From Casuarius casuarius (taxonomy: Eukaryota; Chordata; Aves; Casuariiformes; Casuariidae), in NCBI GenBank assembly GCA_003342895.1, contig PTFA01000081.1, positions 3,176,181 through 3,240,180 of the forward strand: 64,000 bases of DNA, given 5' to 3'. Below, piece after piece: positions 25,201 through 36,110 of this stretch (the first letter of the stretch is position 1; each line of letters starts with the position of its first letter). Below the pieces are notes generated by a model that ran no database searches, was not told where the DNA came from, and was given only the letters and a program-made list of their open reading frames with translations. Both the position numbers and the translations under genes were made by a program.

Positions 25201-27640
25201 AGCAGAGCCAGGAGGAGAAAGAAAGGGAGGTAAGTACTGGTGGCAGGAAGGGAAGGGGACAGGACAGGGGGGATGACGTTCTTGCAAGAGGCNCTGTGGA
25301 CGCTGCTACCAGCAATGCACTGACAAAGACAAACTGGTGAAACAGTGGATGTCCNTATTTTAAAAGAGAGACGGGTCAAGGTAGGGATCAATATTTTCCT
25401 TCAATATTATTTTATCGTTAGCGTTAATGGATAAAAAATATTGTTTTCTTTTTTACCACTAATTGTATGGATCCAAAGTTAACAAGGAAAAATATGAAAC
25501 ATCCTGCTATTTGCNCTGCACAAAATACACTTTTTCCATGAGTCCGGGCACTAGTGACTGTTTCTGACCCATGCTGCTGAGCGTCTACGTGCTTCCCATG
25601 CTGGAGGGACGGTGCTAATGAGCTGCGCAGGACTCTGGGGGGGCAAACCGACATCTGTGAACCTCACAGCTGGCCCGACACCAGCTCCGAACACCAGCAG
25701 CTGCTCCACGCACACCAACACGCAGCAGCAATCTCGGTGCCTTTCAACAAAACTCGTCAGGAAAACCCGTAGTTCTAAAATACACCCATCGCGCAAAGGG
25801 TCCTTCACGAAAGGGAAGTNTTTTGCGCGTTTTTTCCCTGGCAGCCATTTTGTATAAGTGCATAAAAAGCTTTTTAGCCCTGTAGCCTGCTGCAGAGAGC
25901 AGCAGAGATCTCACCCAAAGGGGCCCCCGCTTTGGCTCGGGGCCAGAGGAGGTCCAACGTCACCGTAGTGCTACAGTCACGGGCAATTTCTGGCAAGCCT
26001 GAGCCACGGCCCATTAACCCACGTGCTATGCAAACACATTGGGTTACAGCGTTCACAGGAGAGGACGCTGTAGCTGCCCCAGACCTCTTTCTACATGAAG
26101 CAAACATTTTAACGGGACATTGGTTCACCTGCGAAGTTTGACCCACAGAACACTTTGGTGCAACCAGTGCATCTCCCAAAACCGAGTTCCTGCAGCAACC
26201 CCCAGTGCACTCNGGGGTAAGGCGGCACTCGAAGCAGACAGCGGAGAGGCTCCCTCACGCCGCGCAGGTGGCTGCGAGGATGAACCTGAGCAGAGCCTCA
26301 ACACGGCAGCTGTCATAGGCAGGAGGAGAAGCAAGAAATTTTGTCTTTTTTCCTTGGAGTGATGCATTGAGTTTATAATCTGGAATGCTATCTTTTCTTT
26401 TTTTCTCTGAAAAAGCAGCATTCTGTTTGCTTTCTGCAGTAAGTTAGCGTGGTCCTCTGTTTTACAAACCAATTTAATGTATACTTAGATATTCTGAAAT
26501 ACAGCTTCTCTCTTACACAAGTATTTCAAGAAATAATTACCTTAAAAAATGTGTGTATCCTAATGNAAATCCCAGAAGAGGGGATACCAGCTACCACATG
26601 AAAAACACAAGGTACAGCTGGTATGTTGGAATTGCTATGAAACGGACCAAAACCATCTCTCTGCCTCATGGATTTGTGAGCACAGCACGGGCCCTCTGAG
26701 CCGAAGATGCTTCCTCCTCATCACGCCATGAGCAAAAGAGCAGGTTTTATTTCTCTTTGCAGCCCTATCACAACCGCACGGAGCTAAGGGCCTGCCNTTC
26801 TCGTGTTCTCTATCCCATTCCCTGACTGTGATTACGCTGAAGAGATTCCCCAACACGTAACGTGTAAGTGGTTCAATGGCCCACTTAGCCATCAAGCATT
26901 TCTTCTCAATTACGACATGCACCTTTAGCAGGGGAATAACTCCTGACTGACAGACCAGATTGGGCACTCCTCACTCTCGTGCCCTCAAGATAACAGTGCT
27001 CAGAGAGCCACTCCAAATTCATCCACGAAATCTCTTGCTCCAGGCTCTGCTGATTTTTATGAAGATCCTCTCACATGCTGTCTGGCATCTCCAATCGTGA
27101 GTACAAATCTCCTATAACAGTTTGCAAGGCTTAGGAAGATCCAGACTTGGTTGTGGGTGCCGAAGCCTGTACTTCCCAGGCGTTTGCTGACTAGCGATCT
27201 CCTGCGCCCATTCCCTGGCAGGCACGTCTTTCTCGCCAAGAGCACACTTGGAAGAGCTTGCTGTCAAACCAGCTTCCTACAGAGAGCGAAATGCACTGCA
27301 CAGGATCTGCAGACAGTGTTTGAGTGACACGACAGGGATCAACGGACATTGGCCATAGGCAGGGACGCTGGCAAAGACTTCTCCATAGCTGGGGGGCTCC
27401 ATAGGGGCTGCGAACTGTCTAACCCAAACGAGGGCAAAAGTTGATCCCAGCACGACAGCTTTTCTGTCAATCCAGCCTCTATCATTTATTTAAGTGTTCT
27501 TCTAATCTTCCAGTCTGCGGCTNGTACATTTATATTCTTAAATTCTTTATGAGCAGTAGGATTAACACCTCTTTCATCAAGCTGGAAGTAAGCTGACTAG
27601 TTCTGATTTTTCTCAGGAACCCCGAACCCTTCGGTAGCTG
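25201..27640. other. Non-coding DNA between two retroelement relics
   Basis: Begins with a purine-rich run (25201-25280). The rest has mixed composition with open frames up to 115 codons and no domain. 26980-27500 could include the downstream end of the minus-strand Gypsy element, but I recognise no motif in it. Confidence 0.45.
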
Positions 27641-28171
27641 TTAAAGAGATAGCTTCAGCTTTTCTTGTGGCACAGAGCACAACTGCTTGGACCACCACTT
27701 CTGCATGAGGGCCTTAACAACTNGCTCTGCTCCCTGCCCTCCAGACGAGATCAGCAGAAAAGAGACGCTACCGCACTGAGGACACATCTGTGGGATTANT
27801 AGTGGCTTGGCAGAACATAAGTCACAGAAATCCCACCCATCCTCCTGCATCTCCAGCCAAAAGAAATGAGCTGACAGACTGGCAAGAGTCTTTTCTGTTC
27901 CAAAGTGTCCAAAAGAACTGGGTTTAAGCATTTTAAGCAAAAGGGTCCGTTTTCTTAAGTGGTAGCGACACCTCTTTTTTGGTGCTCCNTTTTGCTGCTT
28001 TTTGCAAGAGGTCACCCAGTAAAGCAAGGTGGTCAGATCATCAGATGCTTCANATGTAAAAGGTCTCCCATAAGTATTTCTCTGCATAAATGCTTTTGTT
28101 GCTGCTCCATGTGTAGAGCANCATGGGTCCTGAGAGAGGCTGACTTGCCAGGGTATATCTGCAACCAGCAC
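27641..28171 (-). mobile_element. Ty3/Gypsy-type retrotransposon relic: integrase N-terminal zinc finger and partial core
   Basis: The 176-codon minus-strand frame contains, at residues about 78-119, G-H-F-G-T-E-K-T-L, then F-F-W-L-E-M-Q-E-D, then F-C-D-L-C. This is the H2C2 (HHCC) integrase zinc-binding domain of Ty3/Gypsy retrotransposons. H89, C116 and C119 are present. The first histidine of the four ligands is replaced by lysine near residue 83. Upstream, residues 45-55 fit the short strand that precedes this domain in Gypsy polyproteins. Residues about 143-162 resemble part of the integrase catalytic core, but the region with the first catalytic aspartate appears deleted and the frame ends before the second. 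Three N bases fall within the frame. No RNase H, reverse transcriptase or LTR can be identified beside it. It is an old fragment. A domesticated exon is possible but not supported. Confidence 0.7.
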
Positions 28172-31095
28172 CCATGGTGGTCTGAGCCCAGCTTCCCTCC
28201 AGCCCTACATTCATTAGCATTCATGACAAAAATGGGATGTCAGTCAGGCTGTTTGCCCCTGGATTTGCCCCCAAATGTCATTTCACGTCTAGACAATCTT
28301 TCTGAAGTGGTTTCCCCGTATTCTGCATTGAAAGNACATTGCTGGATGCTTCTGGCAGCGTCTGCCCTTTTCTTGGTGTTTCCTGCCAGTGGCATCCCCT
28401 TGGTGACCGAAAAGGGGTCCGTGGAGATTGCTTCAAGGGGACAAAGAGCAGGAGCTGAACCTGCCTTGTACCAGATCTCCTGCTGAGGCAGAGCCCCCCC
28501 CGTCCTGGCGTCAGTCCACAGCACCTTGAGGAAGAGCTGCTGCTGGGCACGTAAATCTTGCTGGACTTCCTGCCAACTCTTCCTCCCGAGCTTGAAAAAC
28601 GAGCATTTCTCCCACAGCCATGCCCTGGCAACTGGGGTGAGGGAAGGAGAACCATTCTCAAGATGCTATTTATGGTACCAGATGTGAACAGGTCAAGGCT
28701 GNAGGCCTCAGTTTCCACGTCAGATCTTCTCCCTGTAGGGAACAGGTACCAAATTCGACAGCCCTCGCTTGCTGTGTCTCACCTGTTGCTAAGCCAGACT
28801 CCAGTCCCACCTACCTCNGAGGCCCTCTCGTTCGCAGGTGTGAGCTTCACGCAGCTAAAATCTGTCTCAAAAAACCCACTACGTTCTCGTGCTCTGTGGC
28901 TTTTGATCTGTGTGNGAGTGCATGAAAATAATGAAAACCGAGTCTCTCATCATGTCATTTACGGGGAAAGCAAGCTTGATTTTGATTTCGGAGTAGTAAG
29001 CTCTGATGCTCTGCCACGACTTTGCTCGGGGATCGCAGACGAGTCCCCGTCCCCCTTTCCCCTCCCAGCCCTTGCCTGTCTGATCTGTTCAAAACGGGAG
29101 GGTTTGAATGTGAAGAGGCCAGGGTCCTCTCGCTGCGCTTCTGCTCCACGGCCAGCGTCGTAGAACAAACACTGATGAGGATCATGACGATAATGAGGAT
29201 AATAATAATGAGCATTGATCTCAATGGAGATGCTCCTCTGCTCTACCAGGGCACCNAGACGAGAGTCAGGAATCCCCTGACATAGAGGATGTGTCACAGT
29301 GAAGTTTAATTAACAGCAAATCACAACCCAAATGACATATTCTCCCCCCTTCCCCCAATTTCTATAACCGACTTTTCACAACAGAACTCCGGGGGAGATT
29401 TGGAAATAGAAGAGCAAGAAAAAGCTTCAGCCCCCACACGCTGCTTATTACACCGAGGAAGGTAGTAGAAGGGCATGGCTCTTTTCTGGCTATTTTACTG
29501 TGTAAATCATGAGCAACCTCAGTGCAGTCCACGGAAAGACATCAATATAGATGAGAGGAGAACTAGGTCTGAGGTGCTTCAAAAAGACATAGCTGGCATG
29601 TTATTTCACAGCTGCATGTGCTAATGGCAACACATTATCTTCTGATAACGGTGCCATCAGGGCATGTCAGCCACACGTACACGCGCCACCACTCCTTTCG
29701 GGTGTTTTACTGCGAAAAAGGGAGCGCTTACTCCCAGTAAGAACACTTTGCACTTCTCTAGCAGCATTTCCTAGCACTTTCCGAGCACAAACAATTTAAC
29801 CCAGGTGAAACCCTCAGGAGAAGACCATTAGAGAGACNGTGCAAGGCCTTGCTCCAGCTGCGCTGCAGGAGGTGGTCGCGGGTTCCCAGCTCCCTTGCCT
29901 GGTGCCCCAGCAGCTTTCACACCACCCCATCGAAGAACTGGTCAACCCTGAAAACAATTTTTTTTTTTTNGATTGGTTTTCAGCCAGATTCGTAACCTGA
30001 CCTGGGTCCCCGTGCACCCCAGCGATGGAGCAGGAGGGACAGATCGAGAGCTCTTTGCAGCAGGGAGGATTTGCACTGGAGCCANTCGTGGCACCGTGGC
30101 ACGAGGAGCTCTGCAGATTTATGAAGTTACTCCTGGCTCACNTCAGGATTAGAGGAGAAACCGACGCTCAAGGGGAATTCATGTAGCTGTAAATAACAAA
30201 GAAATAGTGCTCAAGACTGACTATTTACTTTTCAGTTATGATTTTTCCTATTGGTAATCTGTAATTCCTGTCTGTAAAATAAATGTTTTTATGCCGCTTT
30301 CAAGTGCCAGATATTTAATTTTTTTTCCAAATAAACGTGAAACATTTTTTGACTGAGATTCTCCTCTGTAACTGGTCATATAAGATACCGTGCAAGCAAA
30401 TGTGAGCTCCTTTTCTGTCAAGGCCTAAGAGAAACCTTGCTTATGAAAGAGTGCATGTGTAATAGCAGTCAGAATTCTTGAAAAGACAGCATTTCATTAA
30501 AACCACCATGGAATAGATGACACAAATTTCTGGACTAAGTGGGAGGAAGTAAAAGCGTATCTCAGGCAATTCCATGCATTTATATCTATTACATTTTAAC
30601 TCCTTAATATTGATCATGGAATGAATCAATTGTTCGGATAAAATCAGTCTCCAACAGGATAAGGTCACAGTCTCATGCAATTAACTGCAATCAGCTGCTC
30701 AGAAGAGCCAACCAGTAGAACAGGATGCAAACGGGTANAGCTTCCATTGATAACCTGCCCCAGAAACATGCACCACGGAAAAGTTCACATTTTCAAAAAA
30801 AAACAGAAAGAAAAAAAGCAGCTGAACACAAATCGCCACTGCAGTGCTCCATAGGAGATATGTAACANATGAGTTTGAAGGCACCATCGCACTCTACAGC
30901 AGCCACCTCCCGAGCAGCCTTCATGCAGATGGAGGGCATGAGACAGCACAACGCCAGTTGGGCACCCCACGTGCACCAACATTTCCTGGGAAGTGACAGC
31001 ACAGGGCAGCCCAACACCTCTATGATGCTATCTTTGGGCAAAAAAATCCCCCACACTTTCAAATAATTAGTGAGCTATAAAAGGCCAAGTTCGTG
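28172..31095. other. Non-coding DNA, possible upstream remains of the Gypsy relic
   Basis: 28172-28720 on the minus strand may hold the degraded part of the same polyprotein before the integrase, but I recognise no RNase H or reverse-transcriptase motif. The 201-codon plus-strand frame at 28558-29163 overlaps other frames and has no domain. A short imperfect ATGA/ATAAT run lies at 29176-29213, and a T-run at 29959-29969. The rest is ordinary. Confidence 0.45.
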
Positions 31096-31375
31096 CCAAA
31101 TTTAAGCAAGCCACTTAACCAGTCTTTGGCCTGCTTCCTAGCTCGCCCTGCTGCANAACAGATATCTGCAGTCCCATTGAAGTGGATAGCCTGAAGTGCA
31201 CTGCTATTACAGAGGATCAAAGCTCCCATGTCTCAGCTTCAATATCTGTGAAACAGAAGTAATAGTGTTTATCCACCTTACAGAGATAATAGGAGTAGTT
31301 AAGTTCGTACACAGATGTGATCAAGTTAAAAGCACCGTGGTATAAAAGTGCTAAATATTATTATTAGGTGTATGT
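31096..31375 (+). mobile_element. tRNA-derived SINE relic (3' part), plus strand
   Basis: The order of words follows the conserved centre and tail of sauropsid/MIR-like SINEs: GCAAGCCACTTAACCAGTCT, later TCAGCTTCAATATCTGTGAA, then ACAGAAGTAATAGTG, CCACCTTACAGAGATAATAG, and a tail with GTGGTATAAAAGTGCTAAAT. The 5' tRNA-like head is not clear. About 31150-31225 interrupts the usual order and contains CAGTCCCATTGAAGTGGATA, a phrase typical of other sauropsid repeats, so this may be a nested insertion. Confidence 0.55.
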
Positions 31376-32611
31376 TTTTGTACTCCAAAAATGCATTTCA
31401 TCCAAGCGCCTCTATTTCTTTGACACTTGTAACTGGCTTCCAATGTGGCTTAAAACCCCTGCTCAAAAATAAACATCAGAATAATGAGCTTGCCTTATTT
31501 AATTCACCAAATCNGCACAATAAGCTCATGTTTAAACAAAAAATGAAAAGGAAACTTGCTGCTGTGCCAGAACAGCAGCACAATCAATTTTAATTAGCAT
31601 TGCTCATTGTGGGAAATGATAAGGTATCAGTCATAGTAATTGGTGGTGTTGACAATTAGTCAAAGTCATTAACATCTCAAGACCCAGGACAAAAAAAGCT
31701 CGCTGAATTTTAAGTATCTGGATAGGAGAAGGCTTACTTTGAAATTCCTTATTTTTGCACAGTCTGGAAACATCGCTTAGATTTATTATNTGTTAGTTTT
31801 CCATCAGGGCGCAAGCGCTGTAATAACACAACTGAGCCGAATGTCACCAGCACTCGATCAATACGGGTTTTCCACCAAGACGCGCGGCGCGGCAGGCTCC
31901 TCTCGCACGCCGCCCGCCTCTGCTCCTCCTCACGGAGCATCACNGGGGAACGCCGGCACGTCCCGCTCCGTCGGTCATCCCCTCCGCTCCCACCCGGGCT
32001 GCGCGTCCCAAGGCAGGCCACGCGCGGGGCTGAGCAGGTCGGGAGATGCCCACAGCCAAAGGGAGCGCGGTCAGCGGTGAGCTGGAGCAATTCCACACCC
32101 AGCGCGGTCCTGTCCTGGAGAATAAGCTCTTCCCCACACCGATCCATGGCGGATGGTGTCCACGCGAGCAGAAGGTCCTGCTCCTTTCAGATATTCCCCG
32201 GGATGCTTCTTTCAATGGCTAAGGTGAGCAGCTCCTCCGAAGCTCAGAGGGAAATCAAAGCCTGTGACAACTCACCACCCAAAAGGCAACCACGTTGCGG
32301 GCTGTTCCCTGCTCTCACTTAGAGCCGCGCAGCCCCGCGACCCTTCGGGAGGTGTTTGCTGTCCGACTCAGGCAGAAACAGCATCTGCGTTTGCAGAGCA
32401 GGTCAGTGATTACGCCAAACAACTGAGCAAACCAGATAGTTGCACGGTTCAGATTAAAACCAGCACAGACTCAAAGATTTGTGATGTTTCAATAAAGTGA
32501 AAACAGAGGCTTTCTGTACAAATGCTAAACCGGTATACGATAATATCAGGTTATTTTGCCCACTGCCAAAACAGTGAAGTCTCTCTGACGTGGCAGATGG
32601 CTGCTTCTACC
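31376..32611. other. Non-coding DNA with a CpG-dense patch at 31.86-32.08 kb
   Basis: The AT-rich sequence to about 31800 changes abruptly to a CpG-dense patch at 31860-32080, with overlapping open frames on both strands (up to 132 codons) and no domain. Nothing else is recognised. Confidence 0.55.
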
Positions 32612-32720
32612 TTCACTTTTCAGCTGGGGATAACTGAGGCACCAGCAGGAAGGTGCTGGAGAAGAGCTGAAGGAGANGGTCCACCACCGTGAGCAGCACA
32701 CGGCTCACTGGCACGGCAGG
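32612..32720 (-). mobile_element. Probable SINE relic, inverted
   Basis: CTTCACTTTTCAGCTGGGGA followed by TAACTGAGGC and a purine-rich stretch matches, in reverse, the conserved centre of tRNA-derived SINEs, as seen more clearly near 16.6 kb. No B-box-like sequence remains. Diverged; the boundaries are approximate. Confidence 0.4.
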
Positions 32721-35160
32721 GCGACGCAGCGCAGAACGACAGCATCGCCACTTGAACCAAAAAGCGTTTTTTAAACCAAAGGATTGCCGACCATCCGCCC
32801 AAAAAAAAGATACACACTGTGGAAATCACAGCCTGTCAGTTGTTCTTTTGCTAGAGGAGTTTCAGTTAAAACTCAATATATTCCCTCTCCCACATCATTC
32901 TGTACCTTTTCTCTAAATAAAGATGTTTACAGAGCTGCAGTAAGCATCCTTCTGGTGCAGGTAGGTGCTAGCATTTAAAATAGCCGGGCGACTTACTCTC
33001 GTATTACTCATTTGTCCTTTTACTTGCTTTAACGTGTTTATTTGTACGGCAATTAAAATCAGGTANAAATAACATCTCTTTCCCTCGCATATATACTTAT
33101 TACACAACGTGGCTATTCTTCTGGCCCCTGCCAATTACTGCTCCCAAATATACCGAGTCTTCAAAGCCCCGCAGCAAAACACGAGAGACAAAGGCACAAA
33201 GCCTGGCTGCCAGATGCTGTCAAGCAGCACTACAGGCTGAACTGTCAGAGCACGAAATCTTGAAAGAAACTCCCCCCAAAACCAACCGAGACTCAGAGCA
33301 AAGGAGCTCTGATTTAAATTCCCACCTCAAACCAGCCCCTCAGGCGAGAACCTGAGCAAGCGGCGAGGCCTCGCCACCGCGTCCTGACGATAAACACCAT
33401 TTTCAAGGTCAATTTCCTATGACCAGTTGCTTCATTTCTCATCATTTTCTCTCCAACTTCATAGATTACCACTTAAAATTGATTTATTCTTTCCCTTTCT
33501 AGCATTACTTTGCACTTCATTTAGAGCCGGGGGGGTGGGTTTTTTCTCTGTCCATACAACGGGGCTGTTGCAAGACGATGAGGCTCAGCTGGGTTTCAAT
33601 TGACTAAAATGACTGTTCGGCAAAGCAGCANGTTATAAAAGCTAAACCAAATCAAGAGGCACCTACCAGCCATTTTCCCTTCCCTACTGCTAGCAATATT
33701 GTTTTTAGATACAGTGTCTTGCTCTTTTATGTCGCAGAGCTTTGATTGTAAAGAAAATGTTTTAATAGCCCCTAACAGAAAACAAAAGTTGNGCTTGGGT
33801 CTTCCCAGGGCTGGAGATTCCTTCTGCAGGCCACAGCACGCTCGCCGCAGATCAGATTAAAGCTGACAGAGATGAAACTGCGCTGGCCCACATCCTTGGG
33901 CTTGCTCCAGGGCCTCTCATCTGCATTTCATCATGATGGGAGCACATGTTCCCATCATTGGTACACTCATCTGCATCACTCTGAATGTTAATCACAGGCT
34001 AACCCAATTTCTTCAGCGAATTTATTACTTACTGTTCATTAAAGTTCATAAAACCTAATGCAAGCCTGAAATAAGCAGAACAACCTTAACAAGTGGGTCT
34101 TAGCTACGCGGCAATTCAGACGTGGCAACGTCAGCNGGAGCATCTCGTTCTTCGAAGAACCACCAAAATCTTTCATACGTTCTCCAGGGGGCATGAGGCA
34201 GGTCATTTGGGGCACCAAGGGCTGCTGTGGTCCCATAGAAAGCTTTAAAACTGGCATCCTTGTTAGGAACTCAGTTATCAAATCAAACGTTACCCCCTTT
34301 CGGTATTGTTTAGCTGTACTGTTTCAATGAACTAATAAGAAACATTAAGGGTGAAAGCAGCAAAGCTTCTTTCCTCCCCTTCTGCCCATGGTATTACCAA
34401 GGCCCTGATGTCTCCAACACCTGCAAAACGCTGAACATCAGGCTCACACACAGCCCCGTTCAGCTCAACAAGACTGCTGCCAGGCATAGAAATGAAGCAG
34501 GTGCCCAGGCATCCGCCGTGTCGGGGCCTACAGCTCCTGAACAACGCGGCNATGCAAAGGGGAGTGCAACCAAAATAACCGGAGGAGCTCAGCAGAGAGC
34601 ACTGAACCGGAGCAGGTTGCTGCTGCAGCACCGTGGATCCCGTCAGCCACGCTCTCCTCTGGCCTGTCACTGCTTTTGGGTGATCTGCGATTGCTCAAGG
34701 CCAGTCGGGTTTTTGGGAAGGCACAAGGAAAGGAATTGGTCCAGTAAGGAGAGCCCACGTGCTTGCACACTACCGGGGATGCATCTGCAATGCAATATTA
34801 ATAAACAACAAAGGTTAACACAGCACAACAGGACTTGCAGGGCGCCCTCGGCAGCCTGACCGAGGGCAAGGCACGGTAGGAAGCACATCCCTATGGATGC
34901 AATAGCTACGGCTGAAGNTGGCCCAGTTCTCCATCGGGTACCACCGCATTTTGACCGCATTTCAGGCAGCGAGCCCCTCGCGTGCGAGCCTTGCTCGGTG
35001 CCACGTTCAGCAGGGTATTAAAGCACCTGGCGAACACGAAATGCTTTCCTGGCATCAATAAGTGATTATATTCCTAGCAGTCGGATCTGACAAGTGAGAC
35101 TTTATTACATTAACCTCTGCAATTTAGTAATATTGTATGGCAGGAACATCTCTCTGACAA
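32721..35160. other. Non-coding DNA
   Basis: Mixed AT-moderate sequence. A G-run (33528-33539) and an exact inverted repeat at 33933-33958 (9-bp arms, 8-bp spacer) stand out. Open frames reach 113 codons and have no domain. No gene or recognisable repeat. Confidence 0.55.
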
Positions 35161-35213
35161 CACTCACATGTAAAAATAAGCACATGCTTAAATGCTTTGC
35201 TGAACAGGGCCCA
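35161..35213. mobile_element. Fragment of a palindromic (MITE-like) sauropsid repeat
   Basis: The stretch TAAGCACATGCTTAAATGCT followed by TTGCTGAACAGGGCCC matches one end of a short, partly self-complementary repeat that I know as abundant in turtles and crocodilians and present in birds. Only one arm remains. The family name and class (DNA transposon derivative or other) are uncertain. Confidence 0.45.
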
Positions 35214-35867
35214 AAGAAGCCACATTTGTGTTCTTCCAGTTGGAAGGAGGCAATCTAATGTATTCCAATCAATGGCTAGAGTAAACATTAACATCTACCT
35301 CCCAGATGAACCCTGTGCATCTGAAATTATCCGAATTTCCTGCAACAGCTCCTCAAAACCTCGGGAACACACATGAACACAAGCCGCCAACGTCCCACGT
35401 GGACATGGGCAGCGTTCTCCAAAGGGCCTTATGATTGAAATATTCAATCAGATGATGCTACCATTGGAATAATGAAGCCTTTGGAGGATTTGCTTCATCA
35501 AGTATAAAATAATTTTTAGAGACACTTTAAAGGAAGAAACCATGTCTGCAAGAACAAAAAGGGCTGACTTTCCTTCCAGAAAGAGGATTATTCCACAAGC
35601 CAGCAAACGACATCTATTGGTGGTCTGTCATGAGATCTGTTTCTAGGCTAAAAATTACACGTCAAGAATTATACAACTAGAATTTTTGCACAGCTGTGTA
35701 AATGAAAACACATCTGTTGAGAAAAGAAATTACAGATGTTTAGTATCCATTATTCAAAATTTCCATAACCATAGAATGAATCTAGGCTGAAATTAGAAAT
35801 TTACTATCTCCTTTAATTAAATCAATTTGCATTTTTTTTTCCAGCTGATTAAATAATATAAAAGCAG
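35214..35867. other. AT-rich, CpG-poor block; possible conserved non-coding DNA
   Basis: No repeat, no gene and very few CpGs outside 35360-35410. The texture (AT-rich, with ATTGAAATATTCAATCAGAT-type words) resembles deeply conserved developmental enhancers, but this cannot be tested from one sequence. Confidence 0.35.
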
Positions 35868-36110
35868 AGAGGCGACGGCTGGTTTTGTGATTAAGGCACT
35901 GGCCTAAGACCCGGGAGAGCTGAATTCAGTCCCCGCTCCTGCCCCAGCCTTCCTGGGCGACTCCAGACTTAATCTCTTTGCTCCTCTTTTCCCTGTCTGT
36001 AAAAAATGGATAATGTTACTCTTTCTCTTGCGTTCTCTGTCTTGTCTATTGGATTGGAAGCTCTGCAGGGACAAGGNACAACCTTGCTGAAGCTAATGAG
36101 AGTGCTAAAA
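35868..36110 (+). mobile_element. tRNA-derived sauropsid SINE, nearly full length, plus strand
   Basis: The element has a tRNA-like head: an A-box-like TGTGATTAAGGCACTGGCCT (about 35885-35905) and a B-box-like GAATTCAGTCCC (35922-35933). It continues with CTTCCTGGGCGACTCCAGAC, a CTGTCTGTAAAAAATGGATA centre (35992-36011) and an ATTGGATTGGAAGCTCTGCAG tail near 36048. This is the order of old tRNA-derived SINEs found in turtles, crocodilians and birds. It is the best preserved SINE in the window and is still well diverged. Confidence 0.7.

Noticed and set aside
28558..29163. 201-codon plus-strand frame as a gene
   Set aside because: It overlaps several minus-strand frames and contains three N bases. 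The translation shows no domain or plausible signal.
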